A stretch of 64,000 bases of DNA from Rhodanobacter sp. DHB23 (lineage in GTDB: Bacteria; Pseudomonadota; Gammaproteobacteria; Xanthomonadales; Rhodanobacteraceae), in assembly GCF_014842975.1 (NCBI RefSeq), contig NZ_JACYXK010000021.1:124001-188000 (forward strand). Direction: 5' to 3'. The translations under genes were made by a program, and so were the position numbers. Shown piece after piece: positions 14,798 to 22,567 of the stretch (positions within the stretch are counted from its first letter, which is position 1; every line of letters starts with the position of its first letter). The notes beneath the pieces were generated by a model that did no database searches, was not told where the DNA came from, and was given only the letters and a program-made list of their open reading frames with translations.

Positions 14798-16198
14798 TCA
14801 GCCCTTCTTGGCCTTGGTCAGCAACTGGTCCAGCAGCGAGATCGCCAGGTCGATCTCTTCGTGCGTGATGTCCAGCGACGGCGCGAACGTGATCACGTTC
14901 TTGTACCAACCGCCCACGTCGAGGACGAGGCCGATCTTCTTGCCGTTGTGCTCCAGGTCGCCGGCGAGGCCGATGTCGACCATCTTGTCGAGCAGCGCCT
15001 TGTTCGGCGTGAAGCCGTCGTCGGTGCAGATCTCGGCGCGCAGCGCGAGGCCGAGGCCGTCGACGTCGCCGATTTCCTTGTGCTTCTTCTGCAGCTCGCG
15101 CAGACCTTCGAGGAAGTGCGCGCCCTTCTTCGGCACGGTGGTCTCGTAGTCCAGCTCGTAGCCCATCTTGATCACTTCCAGACCCAGCGAGGTGCCCAGC
15201 GGGTTGGAGTTGAAGGTGGAGTGGGTGGAGCCCGGCGGGAACAGGGTCGGGTTGATCAGCTCTTCGCGTGCCCACAGGCCGGACAGCGGGTTCAGACCGT
15301 TGGTCAGCGCCTTGCCGAACACGACGATGTCCGGCGTCACGCCGAAATTCTCGATCGACCACAGCTTGCCGGTGCGCCAGAAGCCCATCTGGATCTCGTC
15401 CGACACCATCAGGATGCCGTACTTGTCCAAGACCTTCTTCAAGCCCTTGAAGAAATTCATCGGCGGCAACACGTAGCCGCCGGTGCCCTGGATCGGCTCG
15501 ACGTAGAACGCGGCGTATTCGCACTGGCCGGTCTTGGGATCCCACACGCCGTTGTATTCGGTCTCGAACAGCCGCTCGAACTGGCGCACGCAGCTGTCGG
15601 AATACTCTTCAGCCGTCATGCCCTTGGGGCGGCGGAACGGATACGGGAACGGCAGGAACATCGCGCGCTCGCCGAAATGGCCGAAGCGGCGGCGATAGCG
15701 GTAGCTCGAAGTGATCGACGAGGCGCCCAGCGTGCGGCCGTGGTAGCCGCCCTCGAAGGCGAACATCAGGCTCTTGCCGTTGCTGGCGTTGCGCACCAGC
15801 TTCAGCGAATCCTCGATCGCCTGCGCGCCGCCGACGTTGAAGTGCACGCGGCCGTCGAGGCCGAACTTCTTCTTCGCGTCCAGCGCGATGGTCTTGGCCA
15901 GCTCGATGCGGGTCTGGTGCAGGTACTGGCTGGCGACCTGCGGCAGCACGTCGATCTGCTTCTTCAGCGCGTCGTTGAGGCGCTTGTTGCCGTAGCCGAA
16001 ATTGACCGCCGAGTACCACATCTGCAGGTCGAGGAACGGCGTGCCGGCCGTGTCGAACATGTAGCTGCCTTCGCCGTGGCGGAAGATCTTCGGCGGGTCC
16101 ACGTAATGCACGGTGTCGCCGAAGGAGCTGTACTTGGCCTCGTCGGCGAGCAGTTGCGCGTCGTCGATGAAACCGACGGCGTTCTTGTCGATGTTCAT
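14798..16198 (-). CDS. Class III PLP aminotransferase
   Basis: 466-residue fold-type I aminotransferase of the acetylornithine/diaminobutyrate class. Visible motifs are FNVGGAQAIEDSLKLVRNA, FEGGYHGRTLGASSIT, EPIQGTGGYVLPP, VSDEIQMGFWRTG (the Asp for the PLP nitrogen), and DIVVFGKALTNGLNPLSG with the Schiff-base lysine. The N-terminus (SSFGDTVHYVDPPKIFRHGEG) is longer than in ArgD. The first in-frame conserved start is ATG 16198. It follows a HAD phosphatase gene after 54 bp in the same direction, so a transaminase plus phosphatase pathway step is likely. The amine substrate cannot be read from the sequence. Confidence 0.82.
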   Translation of the reverse strand: MNIDKNAVGFIDDAQLLADEAKYSSFGDTVHYVDPPKIFRHGEGSYMFDTAGTPFLDLQMWYSAVNFGYGNKRLNDALKKQIDVLPQVASQYLHQTRIELAKTIALDAKKKFGLDGRVHFNVGGAQAIEDSLKLVRNASNGKSLMFAFEGGYHGRTLGASSITSSYRYRRRFGHFGERAMFLPFPYPFRRPKGMTAEEYSDSCVRQFERLFETEYNGVWDPKTGQCEYAAFYVEPIQGTGGYVLPPMNFFKGLKKVLDKYGILMVSDEIQMGFWRTGKLWSIENFGVTPDIVVFGKALTNGLNPLSGLWAREELINPTLFPPGSTHSTFNSNPLGTSLGLEVIKMGYELDYETTVPKKGAHFLEGLRELQKKHKEIGDVDGLGLALRAEICTDDGFTPNKALLDKMVDIGLAGDLEHNGKKIGLVLDVGGWYKNVITFAPSLDITHEEIDLAISLLDQLLTKAKKG

Positions 16199-16252
16199 GG
16201 TCGGGTTCCGGGGAACGGTCTTGAGGGATGCAGCAGACAGCAAGGCGGCCGA

Positions 16253-16951
16253 TCAGGCCGCCGCTGCTTCGTGATAGCGCGCGTGGTGCACCAGGCTGCC
16301 GTCGAGCAGGCGCGGCAGGTATTCCAGCGCGTCCTCGAAGCCGGTGATCGGCATGTACGGGATGCCGGCGGCGCGGCAGTGCTCGATCAGGCGGTGCTTG
16401 GCGAACACGAAGTCCACGCGGTCGGCCGCGCAGAAATCCGAGGCGCCGTCGCCGATCAGCAGGGTCTTGGCGCCCGTGGTGCGGGCCTGCGCCACGCAGG
16501 CGCACTTGCAGGTGCCGCTGCGGCAACCCTCGGCCTGGAACGGCGAGGTGAGCTGCCACTGCTTCGGCGGCGTGGCGGGCGAAAGATGGTTGGCGGCCAG
16601 CGGCAGGTCGTCCAGGCCGTAGCGGCCCAAGATCTGGTGGATCGCGTAGTCGAGGCCGTCGCTGACGATGCGGATCGGCACGTTGAGTTCGCGCGCCTTG
16701 GCCACGAAGCCCGGGAAGGCGTGGTCGATCCACAGCTCGCGCAGGTGCTCGTCCAGCTCGGCGCGCGTCATCTGCAGCAGCTCGACCTGGCCCGACATGC
16801 ACTCGCGCGAGCCGATGCGACCGGCGCGCCAATCCTGCTCCAGCACTTCCCAGCCGGGACGGCCGAAGCGGTCGAGCAGCGAGTCGATCACGTCTTCGAC
16901 GGAAATGGTGCCGTCGAAATCACACAGAATGGTCCAGCCGGACGGGGACAT
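16253..16951 (-). CDS. HAD-IB phosphatase, MtnX/PHOSPHO-like
   Basis: 232-residue haloacid-dehalogenase-type phosphatase. Motif I is DFDGTISVEDV (Asp11 nucleophile, Asp13 acid), motif II lies at VSDGLDYAI, and motif III/IV is LLIGDGASDFCAADRVDFVF. The cysteine cluster GCRSGTCKCACV at about 148-159 is characteristic of the MtnX and PHOSPHO branch, which removes phosphate from small metabolites such as diketo-methylthio-phosphopentane or phosphoethanolamine. No methionine-salvage genes are near, so an MtnX role is not supported by context. It is first in a two-gene unit with the class III aminotransferase. Confidence 0.8.
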   Translation of the reverse strand: MSPSGWTILCDFDGTISVEDVIDSLLDRFGRPGWEVLEQDWRAGRIGSRECMSGQVELLQMTRAELDEHLRELWIDHAFPGFVAKARELNVPIRIVSDGLDYAIHQILGRYGLDDLPLAANHLSPATPPKQWQLTSPFQAEGCRSGTCKCACVAQARTTGAKTLLIGDGASDFCAADRVDFVFAKHRLIEHCRAAGIPYMPITGFEDALEYLPRLLDGSLVHHARYHEAAAA

Positions 16952-17086
16952 CGGGAATCCATACCTATCAGCGATGACAGCGAGGGTAGAAACCCTGCCT
17001 TTCGGCGCCCTTTCCCCAACGGGGGCTAAGCCGGCAGCCCCGCACCACGGCAAATCGTACGCCCGGCCCCTTATGCTGCCGCCCCC

Positions 17087-17887
17087 ATGACCCGCCCATC
17101 CCTGCCTGCGGACCTGTTCCGTCGCCTTGCCCTGTCCGCCTGTCTGCTCATCGGCCTGCCGTGGGCGCGGCATTGCCGTGCCGACGACGGCGACCCGCCG
17201 ACCTACGCCTTCGGCGCCGGCATGGAGCGCATGCCGGCCTGGCCCGGCGCGCAAGGCTCGCGCAACCAGCCGATCCCCTACGTCGACATCGAGATCCCCG
17301 ACCATCTCAGCCTGTCCACGCTGGACGGACTGCAACTCGACCTGATCGGCGGCCCGGTGCTGCACGGCGGCTTCTACGGCGACTACCAGTGGGGCCGCGA
17401 CAGCGGCGACCTCGGCATGCTGCGCGGCAGGATCGCGCCGCTGTCGCCGCGCCTCACCGCGGGCGGCTACCTGGAGTGGCAGCTCACCAGGCAGATCGAC
17501 GTGGGTACCGACCTCAGCCACGACATCGATGGCGCCGGCGCCTATCTCGACGTCTACGGCGAGTGGGACCTGCCGCCAGTCTGGCTGCTGCAGCATTCGT
17601 TCGAGCTGCACTGGCAGGCGATGAACGGCGCGGCGATGAACCGCTTCTTCGGCATCAGCCCCGCCCAGGCGGGCGCACTGGCCGTGCCCGCATGGCACCC
17701 CGGCGCCGGCAGCCAGTCGGCCACGCTCGAATACGACCTGTTCGTGCCCACCAGCCAGCACACCGGCCTCGCGCTGGCGCTGGACTGGGAACGCCTGCTG
17801 GGCGATGCCGGCAACAGCCCGCTGGCGACACGGTTCGGCTCGCGCAACCAGCCATCCGAATCAGTGGCCTTCGTGTACCACTTTTGA
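17087..17887 (+). CDS. MipA/OmpV-family outer membrane beta-barrel protein
   Basis: 266-residue outer membrane protein. A signal peptide ends near HCRA-DDGD (about residue 32). The mature part consists of alternating short amphipathic strands. Typical MipA features are YAFGAGMERMPAWPGAQGSR, then GGPVLHGGFYGDYQWGRDSGD and a C-terminal ESVAFVYHF whose final Phe is the BAM recognition residue. MipA of E. coli bridges MltA and PBP1B, but most family members are of unknown role. The TTATGCT at 17071 resembles a -10 box just before the start. The gene is divergent from the HAD phosphatase. Confidence 0.8.
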   Translation: MTRPSLPADLFRRLALSACLLIGLPWARHCRADDGDPPTYAFGAGMERMPAWPGAQGSRNQPIPYVDIEIPDHLSLSTLDGLQLDLIGGPVLHGGFYGDYQWGRDSGDLGMLRGRIAPLSPRLTAGGYLEWQLTRQIDVGTDLSHDIDGAGAYLDVYGEWDLPPVWLLQHSFELHWQAMNGAAMNRFFGISPAQAGALAVPAWHPGAGSQSATLEYDLFVPTSQHTGLALALDWERLLGDAGNSPLATRFGSRNQPSESVAFVYHF

Positions 17888-17946
17888 AAAGTGCGGCCAG
17901 GGATGGCCGCCCGTTTGATTTCAGCGATCAAGGACGATCGCAAAAA
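17887..17946 (+). repeat. Copy A of the dispersed 60-bp palindromic repeat
   Basis: Starts GAAAAGTGCGGCC, continues through an imperfect head palindrome (GGCCAGGGATGGCC) and ends with a tail palindrome GCGATC-AAGGAC-GATCGC then CAAAAA. It sits between the convergent ends of the MipA-like and Rieske genes. It is the single-copy version of the tandem array at 22071-22310. Confidence 0.85.
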
Positions 17947-17953
17947 CAACCAT

Positions 17954-18280
17954 TCACCTGTCGTCGCGCGTCCAGATCGCGCCCTCTTCCACGCGCACGG
18001 GGAAGCAGGCAATCGGCTCGTACGCCGGCGGGCACGTCACCGCGCCCGTGCGCAGGTCGAAGCGCGCACCGTGGCGCGGGCATTCCACCTCGAAACCATG
18101 CACCTCGCCGCCGGCGAGGTCGCCGCCGTCGTGCGTGCAGACGTCCTCGACGGCGTAGAGGTCGCCGTCGATGTTGTACACGGCGATGGGCGTGTCGCCG
18201 TCGAACACCACCCTGAACTCGCCCGGCAGCAGTTCGCCGCGCGTACCCACGCGCACCCAGCCTTCGCTCGCCAGGCTCAT
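17954..18280 (-). CDS. Rieske-type [2Fe-2S] ferredoxin
   Basis: 108-residue soluble Rieske protein. The cluster ligands are Cys48 and His50 (CTHDGG) plus Cys67 and His70 (CPRHGARF). A small stand-alone Rieske protein of this length is the ferredoxin component type found with non-haem oxygenases, NirD and some suf clusters. No oxygenase is adjacent. The ATG at 18280 overlaps the stop of the upstream GNAT gene (ATGA), so the two are co-translated. It probably donates electrons to an unlinked oxygenase or serves in Fe-S metabolism. Confidence 0.88.
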   Translation of the reverse strand: MSLASEGWVRVGTRGELLPGEFRVVFDGDTPIAVYNIDGDLYAVEDVCTHDGGDLAGGEVHGFEVECPRHGARFDLRTGAVTCPPAYEPIACFPVRVEEGAIWTRDDR

Positions 18281-18813
18281 GCGAGCTCCTTGCGCAGCAC
18301 TTCGAAGCGCAGGTCGTCGCGCCGCGGGATGCCGAAACGCTCGTCGCCGTAGGGGAAAGGCTGGAATTCGCCGGTGCGGCGGTAGCCGCGGCGCTCGTAG
18401 AAGGCGATCAATTCGGCGCGCTGCACGATCGTCGTCATATGCATCGCGCGGCAGTCCCACGCGTCACGCACGATGCGCTCGGCCTCGGCCATCACGGCCT
18501 TGCCCAGCCCACCGCCCTGCTGCAAGGGATCCACTGCAAACAAACCGAAGTAGCCGGAGTCACCCTGCCGCTCGATGTGGCAACAAGCCAGCAGCACGCC
18601 ATCGCGCTCAGCCAGGAGAATCACGCTGTACGGCTGATCCAATCGCACTGAAACATCGGCGGCGTCCGTACGCTGGCCACCCAGCAAATCGGATTCGGTC
18701 GTCCAGCCGCGACGACCGGAATCGCCGCGATAAGCGGACTCGACCAGGGCCACGATGGCGGGAACATCGGCCGCGACGGCCGGGCGGAAGCGGAGAGTGG
18801 CAGGTTCGGACAT
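18277..18813 (-). CDS. GNAT family N-acetyltransferase
   Basis: 178-residue acetyltransferase with the GNAT pattern: LRFRPAVAADVPAIVALVESA at the N-terminus, the acetyl-CoA loop FAVDPLQQGGGLGKAVMAEA at about 105-124, and ELIAFYERRGYRRTGEFQPF at the C-terminal strand. ATG 18813 gives the best family start. It is the first gene of a pair with the Rieske ferredoxin through a four-base overlap. The substrate is unknown. Confidence 0.85.
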   Translation of the reverse strand: MSEPATLRFRPAVAADVPAIVALVESAYRGDSGRRGWTTESDLLGGQRTDAADVSVRLDQPYSVILLAERDGVLLACCHIERQGDSGYFGLFAVDPLQQGGGLGKAVMAEAERIVRDAWDCRAMHMTTIVQRAELIAFYERRGYRRTGEFQPFPYGDERFGIPRRDDLRFEVLRKELA

Positions 18814-18849
18814 GCGCGGCATGTTAGAGCCTGCGCCCCTTGCGCGCAT

Positions 18850-19152
18850 TCAGAAACTCACCTTCCCCCGCAGCATCTGCGCATACATCACCCAGTCGCC
18901 CATCAGGCTGTAGAGCGGGTGCCGGAAGGTGGCCGGCCGGTTCTTCTCGTGGGCGAAGTGGCCGATCCACGCGCAGCCGTAGCCGGCCACCGGCAGCAGC
19001 CACAACCACGCCAGCCGCCCGCTGGCGACCGCCAGCAGCAGGATCAGCAGCACCAGCGTGCTGCCGATGAAATGCCAGCGCCGGCACAGGCGGTTGGCGT
19101 GCTCACCCAGGTAGTAGGGATAGAACGCGCGGAAGCTGGCGAATTCGGCCAT
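18850..19152 (-). CDS. Mpo1-like (DUF962) membrane protein
   Basis: 100-residue membrane protein with the DUF962 signature FRAFYPYYLGEHANRLCRRW at 7-26 followed by HFIGST, and later WIGHFAHEKNRPATFRHPLY. Two helices lie between at about 30-45 and 48-63. Yeast Mpo1 is an iron-dependent dioxygenase that removes one carbon from 2-hydroxy fatty acids, and the conserved histidines (His18, His27, His65, His68, His78) here match that metal-binding set. A 2-hydroxy-lipid source is plausible, because the window also encodes an LpxO-like hydroxylase at 42988. It follows the pirin gene by 10 bp and is probably co-transcribed. Confidence 0.8.
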   Translation of the reverse strand: MAEFASFRAFYPYYLGEHANRLCRRWHFIGSTLVLLILLLAVASGRLAWLWLLPVAGYGCAWIGHFAHEKNRPATFRHPLYSLMGDWVMYAQMLRGKVSF

Positions 19153-19162
19153 CTCGGTCTCC

Positions 19163-20032
19163 TCAACCCGGCAGCGGGATGAATTCCTGCTCGTCGCCGG
19201 GCACGACGGGGAAGCGCCCCTCGCGCCAATCGGCCTTGGCCTGTTCGATGCGATCGGTCTCGGCGGCCACGAAGTTCCACCACAGGTGGCGCTCGCCGTC
19301 CAATGGCGCGCCGCCGAACAGCATCACGCGGCTGGCGCGGCTTGCCTTGATGGCCGGCGCCGCGCCGGACTGCACCGCCATCCGCCCTTCGGCCACGTCC
19401 AGCCCGCCCCACGACACCTCGCCCTCGACCACGTGCACGCCGTGCTCGGCATGCTCGGCCGGCAGGACAAGTCCGGCGCCGGCATCGAGCCGCGCCTCGG
19501 CGAAGAACATCGGCGCAAACACTTTCACCGGCGACGCCGCGCCCCAGCCCGTGCCGGCGATCAGCACCAGCTCGACGCCGGGCTGCCGGATGCACGGCAA
19601 CGCATCCGCCTCGTGATGGTGGAACTCCGGCGCGACCTCCGCCTGCCCGCGCGGCAGCGCCACCCACACCTGGATACCGTGCATGCGCTGGCCGGTGGCG
19701 CGCACGTCCGGCGGCGTGCGCTCGGAATGCACGATGCCGCGGCCGGCGGTCATCCAGTTCACCGCGCCGGGGCGGATGTCGGCGAGGCTGCCCAGGCTGT
19801 CGCGGTGGCGGATCGTGCCGTCGAACAGCCAGGTCACGGTGGCCAGGCCGATGTGCGGATGCGGCCGCACGTCCATGCCGCGGCCGGGCGCGAAATCCAC
19901 CGGCCCCATGTGGTCGTAGAACACGAACGGCCCCACGTGGCGCGCGGCCAGCACCGGCAGCAGGCGCCGCACGGTGAAGCCGTCGCCGAGATCGTGCAGG
20001 CGGCCGTCGATCAATGTCGGTTGCGCATTCAT
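19163..20032 (-). CDS. Pirin-family cupin protein
   Basis: 289-residue bicupin of the pirin family. The metal site in the N-terminal cupin is complete: His58 and His60 in RPHPHIGLAT, His102 and Glu104 in GRGIVHSERT. Bacterial pirins such as YhhW have quercetin 2,3-dioxygenase activity in vitro, while others modulate pyruvate dehydrogenase. The physiological role here is unknown. It lies 14 bp after the OYE-family gene and 10 bp before the Mpo1-like gene, making a likely three-gene unit of oxidative enzymes. Confidence 0.88.
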   Translation of the reverse strand: MNAQPTLIDGRLHDLGDGFTVRRLLPVLAARHVGPFVFYDHMGPVDFAPGRGMDVRPHPHIGLATVTWLFDGTIRHRDSLGSLADIRPGAVNWMTAGRGIVHSERTPPDVRATGQRMHGIQVWVALPRGQAEVAPEFHHHEADALPCIRQPGVELVLIAGTGWGAASPVKVFAPMFFAEARLDAGAGLVLPAEHAEHGVHVVEGEVSWGGLDVAEGRMAVQSGAAPAIKASRASRVMLFGGAPLDGERHLWWNFVAAETDRIEQAKADWREGRFPVVPGDEQEFIPLPG

Positions 20033-20046
20033 TAGTCCAGCCTCGC

Positions 20047-21105
20047 TCACCAAGCCCGCTGATATTGCATCGGCGCGACCAGCTGCGCACCCAGCTCCTG
20101 CGCGGCGCGGCGCGGGAAATACGGATCGCGCAGGCTCTCGCGGGCGATCAGCACCACGTCGGCCTCGCCGTTGTCCACGATGTCGGCCGACTGCTTCGCC
20201 CCGGTGATGAGACCCACCGCACCGGTGGCGATGCCAGCCTCGCGGCGCACGCGCGCGGCGAACGGCACCTGGTAGCCCGGCCCCAGCGGGATCTTCACGT
20301 GCGGCAGCAGGCCGCCGCTGGAAACATCGACGAGGTCCACGCCCAGCGCCTGCATCCCGCGCGCCAGCTGCACGCTCTGCTCCACGTCCCAGCCGCCCTC
20401 GGCCCAGTCGGTGGCGGAGATGCGCAGCCACAGCGGCAACTCCTCCGGCCACACCTCGCGCACGGCGGCGACCACTTCGCGCGCCAGTCGCGCGCGGTTC
20501 TCGAAGCTGCCGCCATAGGCGTCGTCGCGCCGGTTGCTCAGCGGCGACAGGAACTGGTGCAGCAGGTAGCCATGCGCGGCGTGCAGTTCGATCAGCCTGA
20601 AGCCGGCGGCCAGCGCACGCTGCGCGCCGGCGCGGAAATCGGCGACCACCTGGCGGATGCCTGCCGCGTCCAGCGCCACCGGCACGTGCCAGCCCGCGTC
20701 GAACGGCAGTGCCGATGGCGCCACCGTGGACCATGCGCCCTGCCCTGCCGCCAGCGCGCCGCCGCCCTCCCATGGCCGCTGCGCACTGGCCTTGCGGCCG
20801 GCATGCGCGAGCTGCACGCCGGGCACCGCCCCCTGCGCGGCGATGAAGGCGGCGATCGGTTGCCACGCCGCCACCTGGGCATCGTTCCAGATGCCGGTGT
20901 CGCCCAGCGAGATGCGACCCTGCGCCGACACCGCGCTGGCCTCGGCGATCACCGCACCCGCGCCACCCACCGCGCGGCTGCCCAGGTGCACCAGGTGCCA
21001 GTGGTCGGGCACGCCGTCGGTGGCCGAGTACTGGCACATCGGCGATACCACGATGCGGTTGCGCAGGCTCAGGCTGCGCTGCGGGAGGGATTCGAACAGT
21101 TTCAT
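20047..21105 (-). CDS. Old yellow enzyme family NADH:flavin oxidoreductase, YqjM-like
   Basis: 352-residue FMN-dependent ene-reductase of the thermophilic-like YqjM subgroup. Evidence in order: RNRIVVSPMCQYSA with redox-tuning Cys24, QLAHAGRKAS for FMN and substrate binding, ELHAAHGYLLHQFLSPLSN with the substrate-binding histidine pair and NRRDDAYGG, and the C-terminal VGLITGAKQSADIV and VLIARESLRDPYF phosphate-binding strands. YqjM-type enzymes reduce activated C=C bonds using NADPH and respond to oxidative or electrophile stress. It heads a minus-strand unit with the pirin and Mpo1-like genes. Confidence 0.92.
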   Translation of the reverse strand: MKLFESLPQRSLSLRNRIVVSPMCQYSATDGVPDHWHLVHLGSRAVGGAGAVIAEASAVSAQGRISLGDTGIWNDAQVAAWQPIAAFIAAQGAVPGVQLAHAGRKASAQRPWEGGGALAAGQGAWSTVAPSALPFDAGWHVPVALDAAGIRQVVADFRAGAQRALAAGFRLIELHAAHGYLLHQFLSPLSNRRDDAYGGSFENRARLAREVVAAVREVWPEELPLWLRISATDWAEGGWDVEQSVQLARGMQALGVDLVDVSSGGLLPHVKIPLGPGYQVPFAARVRREAGIATGAVGLITGAKQSADIVDNGEADVVLIARESLRDPYFPRRAAQELGAQLVAPMQYQRAW

Positions 21106-21160
21106 CGGGCGGTCGGCGCGGGGGAGGAAGTCCCTACAGTGCCGGCGCGATGCGCCCGCA

Positions 21161-22051
21161 TCAAGAGCCGGAACGGTGCGGGATCGTGGCCGTTGCGCCG
21201 TGCGCGGTGATCCAGGCGGCGATGTGCGCGGCGATGGCATCGGGCGTCTTCATCCAGCCGAAATGATCGGCCGGGCCGCCGCCGAGATCGTCCGGCGCGA
21301 CCTGTTCGTGCCGGCGCGAGGCCTGCGGCATCTTGCCCAGCAGCCAGTCCAGCGAGGCGGCCGGACCCAGCCAGTCGTCGCGCAGGCGTTGTGCCAGCAC
21401 GGGCAGCTCCAGCGCGGCCAGTGCCTGCTCGAGATCCACGGCCATGCCCTTCGCCGCGTAACGGCCGCTGCGCCCGCTGCGCGCCCAGTCGGCAATCACG
21501 CCGCGCGCCTCGTTGCCGCCGAAGCCGATGCGGCGGCCTGGCAGGTGCCCGCGCAGCGCAGCCAGCGCGGGCGCCAGCGCATAGGCCATGCCGACCAGCG
21601 CGCCATGGCGGAAGCGCCGCCAGTACGGTGCGCCGCTGGCCACCAGCGCGATGCCCGCCATGTCGCGCGGATGCAGCGCCGCGTACAGGCAGGCCAGTTG
21701 CCCGCCCAGGCTGTGCCCGCCGATCCACGCGCGCGCCTGCGGCCAATGCGTGCGCGACGCGGCCATGCCCGTGGGCAGGTCGAGTTGCAGCAACTCGCGG
21801 TAACCCCAGTTGCAGCGATGGCTGGCGCGCAGGCTGCTGGAACCGATGCCGCGCCATTCGTGCAAGGCCACCGCCACCCCGCGCGCCGCCAGCGCGGCGG
21901 CCAGCGGCAGGTAATGCTTCGCCGGCACGCCCATCGCCGGCAGCCAGTACACGACATCGCGCGGCTCGCCCTCCGGCGCCACGCACAGCAACTCCGCACG
22001 CGCATCATCGGCCATCGCCAGCTGCAGAACAGCGGGATCCGCAACGCTCAT
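21161..22051 (-). CDS. Alpha/beta hydrolase
   Basis: 296-residue serine hydrolase. The nucleophile elbow is GGHSLGGQLACLYAA. The N-terminal part WLPAMGVPAKHYLPLAAALA followed by VALHEWRGIGSS is the pattern of the YheT-like, DUF1749-type hydrolases, which act on lipids or acyl chains of unknown identity. A late His (ADHFGWMKTPDAI) may complete the triad. The chosen ATG at 22051 lies 12 bp before the tandem repeat array, and an in-frame ATG at 22060 would add three residues. No signal peptide is present. Confidence 0.75.
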   Translation of the reverse strand: MSVADPAVLQLAMADDARAELLCVAPEGEPRDVVYWLPAMGVPAKHYLPLAAALAARGVAVALHEWRGIGSSSLRASHRCNWGYRELLQLDLPTGMAASRTHWPQARAWIGGHSLGGQLACLYAALHPRDMAGIALVASGAPYWRRFRHGALVGMAYALAPALAALRGHLPGRRIGFGGNEARGVIADWARSGRSGRYAAKGMAVDLEQALAALELPVLAQRLRDDWLGPAASLDWLLGKMPQASRRHEQVAPDDLGGGPADHFGWMKTPDAIAAHIAAWITAHGATATIPHRSGS

Positions 22052-22061
22052 GAGGCCCATT

Positions 22062-22310
22062 GAAAAGTGCGGCCATGGATGGCCGCCCGTTTGATCTTCG
22101 CGATCAAGGACGATCGCAAAAGCAAGAGCCCGCCATGGATGGCCGCCCGTATGATTTTCGCGATCAAGGACGATCGCAAAGGCAAGAGCCCGCCATGGGT
22201 GGCCGCCCGTGTGATTTTCGCGATCAAGGACGATCGCAAAGGCAAGAGCCCACCATGGATGGCCGCCCGTTTGATCTCCGCGCTCATGGACGAACGCACG
22301 GATACACCCA
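22062..22310 (+). repeat. Four tandem 60-bp units of the dispersed palindromic repeat
   Basis: Starting at GAAAAGTGC (22062), four consecutive units of exactly 60 bp follow at 22071, 22131, 22191 and 22251. Each contains the head GCCATGGATGGCCGCCCGT and the tail GCGATCAAGGACGATCGC. Units 1-3 differ at only a few positions; unit 4 is diverged in its second half. Because 60 is a multiple of three, the array stays open in several frames on both strands and creates spurious ORFs. Related copies are at 17887, 56461 and 58094, with degenerate or half copies at 37151, 47728 and 50287. Confidence 0.92.
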
Positions 22311-22312
22311 AG

Positions 22313-22338
22313 AAAAAGGCCGGCTTGCGCCGGCCCTT
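22313..22338 (-). terminator. Terminator of the first cold-shock gene
   Basis: On the minus strand GGCCGGC-GCAA-GCCGGCC is followed by TTTTTC, a classic Rho-independent terminator 20 bp after the csp stop. Confidence 0.9.
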
Positions 22339-22357
22339 TCCGCTTGCAAGGCAGCGA

Positions 22358-22567
22358 TCAAGCCGGAGCGACTTCTTCGGCCTGCAGGCCCTTCTGGCCC
22401 TGCACCACCTTGAACGTCACCTTCTGGCCTTCCTGCAGGCTCTTGAAGCCCGTGCCGGTGATGGCACGGAAATGCACGAACACGTCAGGGCCATTCTCGC
22501 GGCTGATGAAGCCGAACCCCTTGGCGTCGTTGAACCACTTGACGGTACCCGTTTCACGATCCGACAT
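22358..22567 (-). CDS. Cold-shock domain protein
   Basis: 69-residue cold-shock domain protein, an RNA chaperone that melts secondary structure. RNP1 is KGFGFI (residues 16-21) and RNP2 is VFVHF (29-33). The start [14 protein letters not shown] and end [11 protein letters not shown] are standard for the family. It is a close paralogue of the gene at 22910, differing at about ten positions, and both have their own terminator and a spacer of more than 200 bp upstream. The long leaders suggest post-transcriptional cold regulation, as for E. coli cspA. Which of the paralogues is cold-inducible cannot be told. Confidence 0.93.
   Translation of the reverse strand: MSDRETGTVKWFNDAKGFGFISRENGPDVFVHFRAITGTGFKSLQEGQKVTFKVVQGQKGLQAEEVAPA

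Noticed and set aside
16253-16951. Methionine-salvage phosphatase mtnX or phosphoserine phosphatase serB
   Set aside because: No mtn genes are near, and the cysteine cluster and length do not match SerB. Only the broader HAD-IB MtnX/PHOSPHO-like name is supported.
14561-17029. Plus-strand open frame of about 820 codons opposite the aminotransferase and HAD phosphatase
   Set aside because: Low-complexity shadow of two well-supported minus-strand genes, starting inside a repeat and lacking any recognisable domain.
22071-22310. CRISPR array
   Set aside because: The units are adjacent without variable spacers, and no cas gene is nearby.
22048-22413. Open frames through the tandem repeat on both strands
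   Set aside because: Produced by a 60-bp repeat whose length is divisible by three; the translated repeats have no known fold and no ribosome sites.
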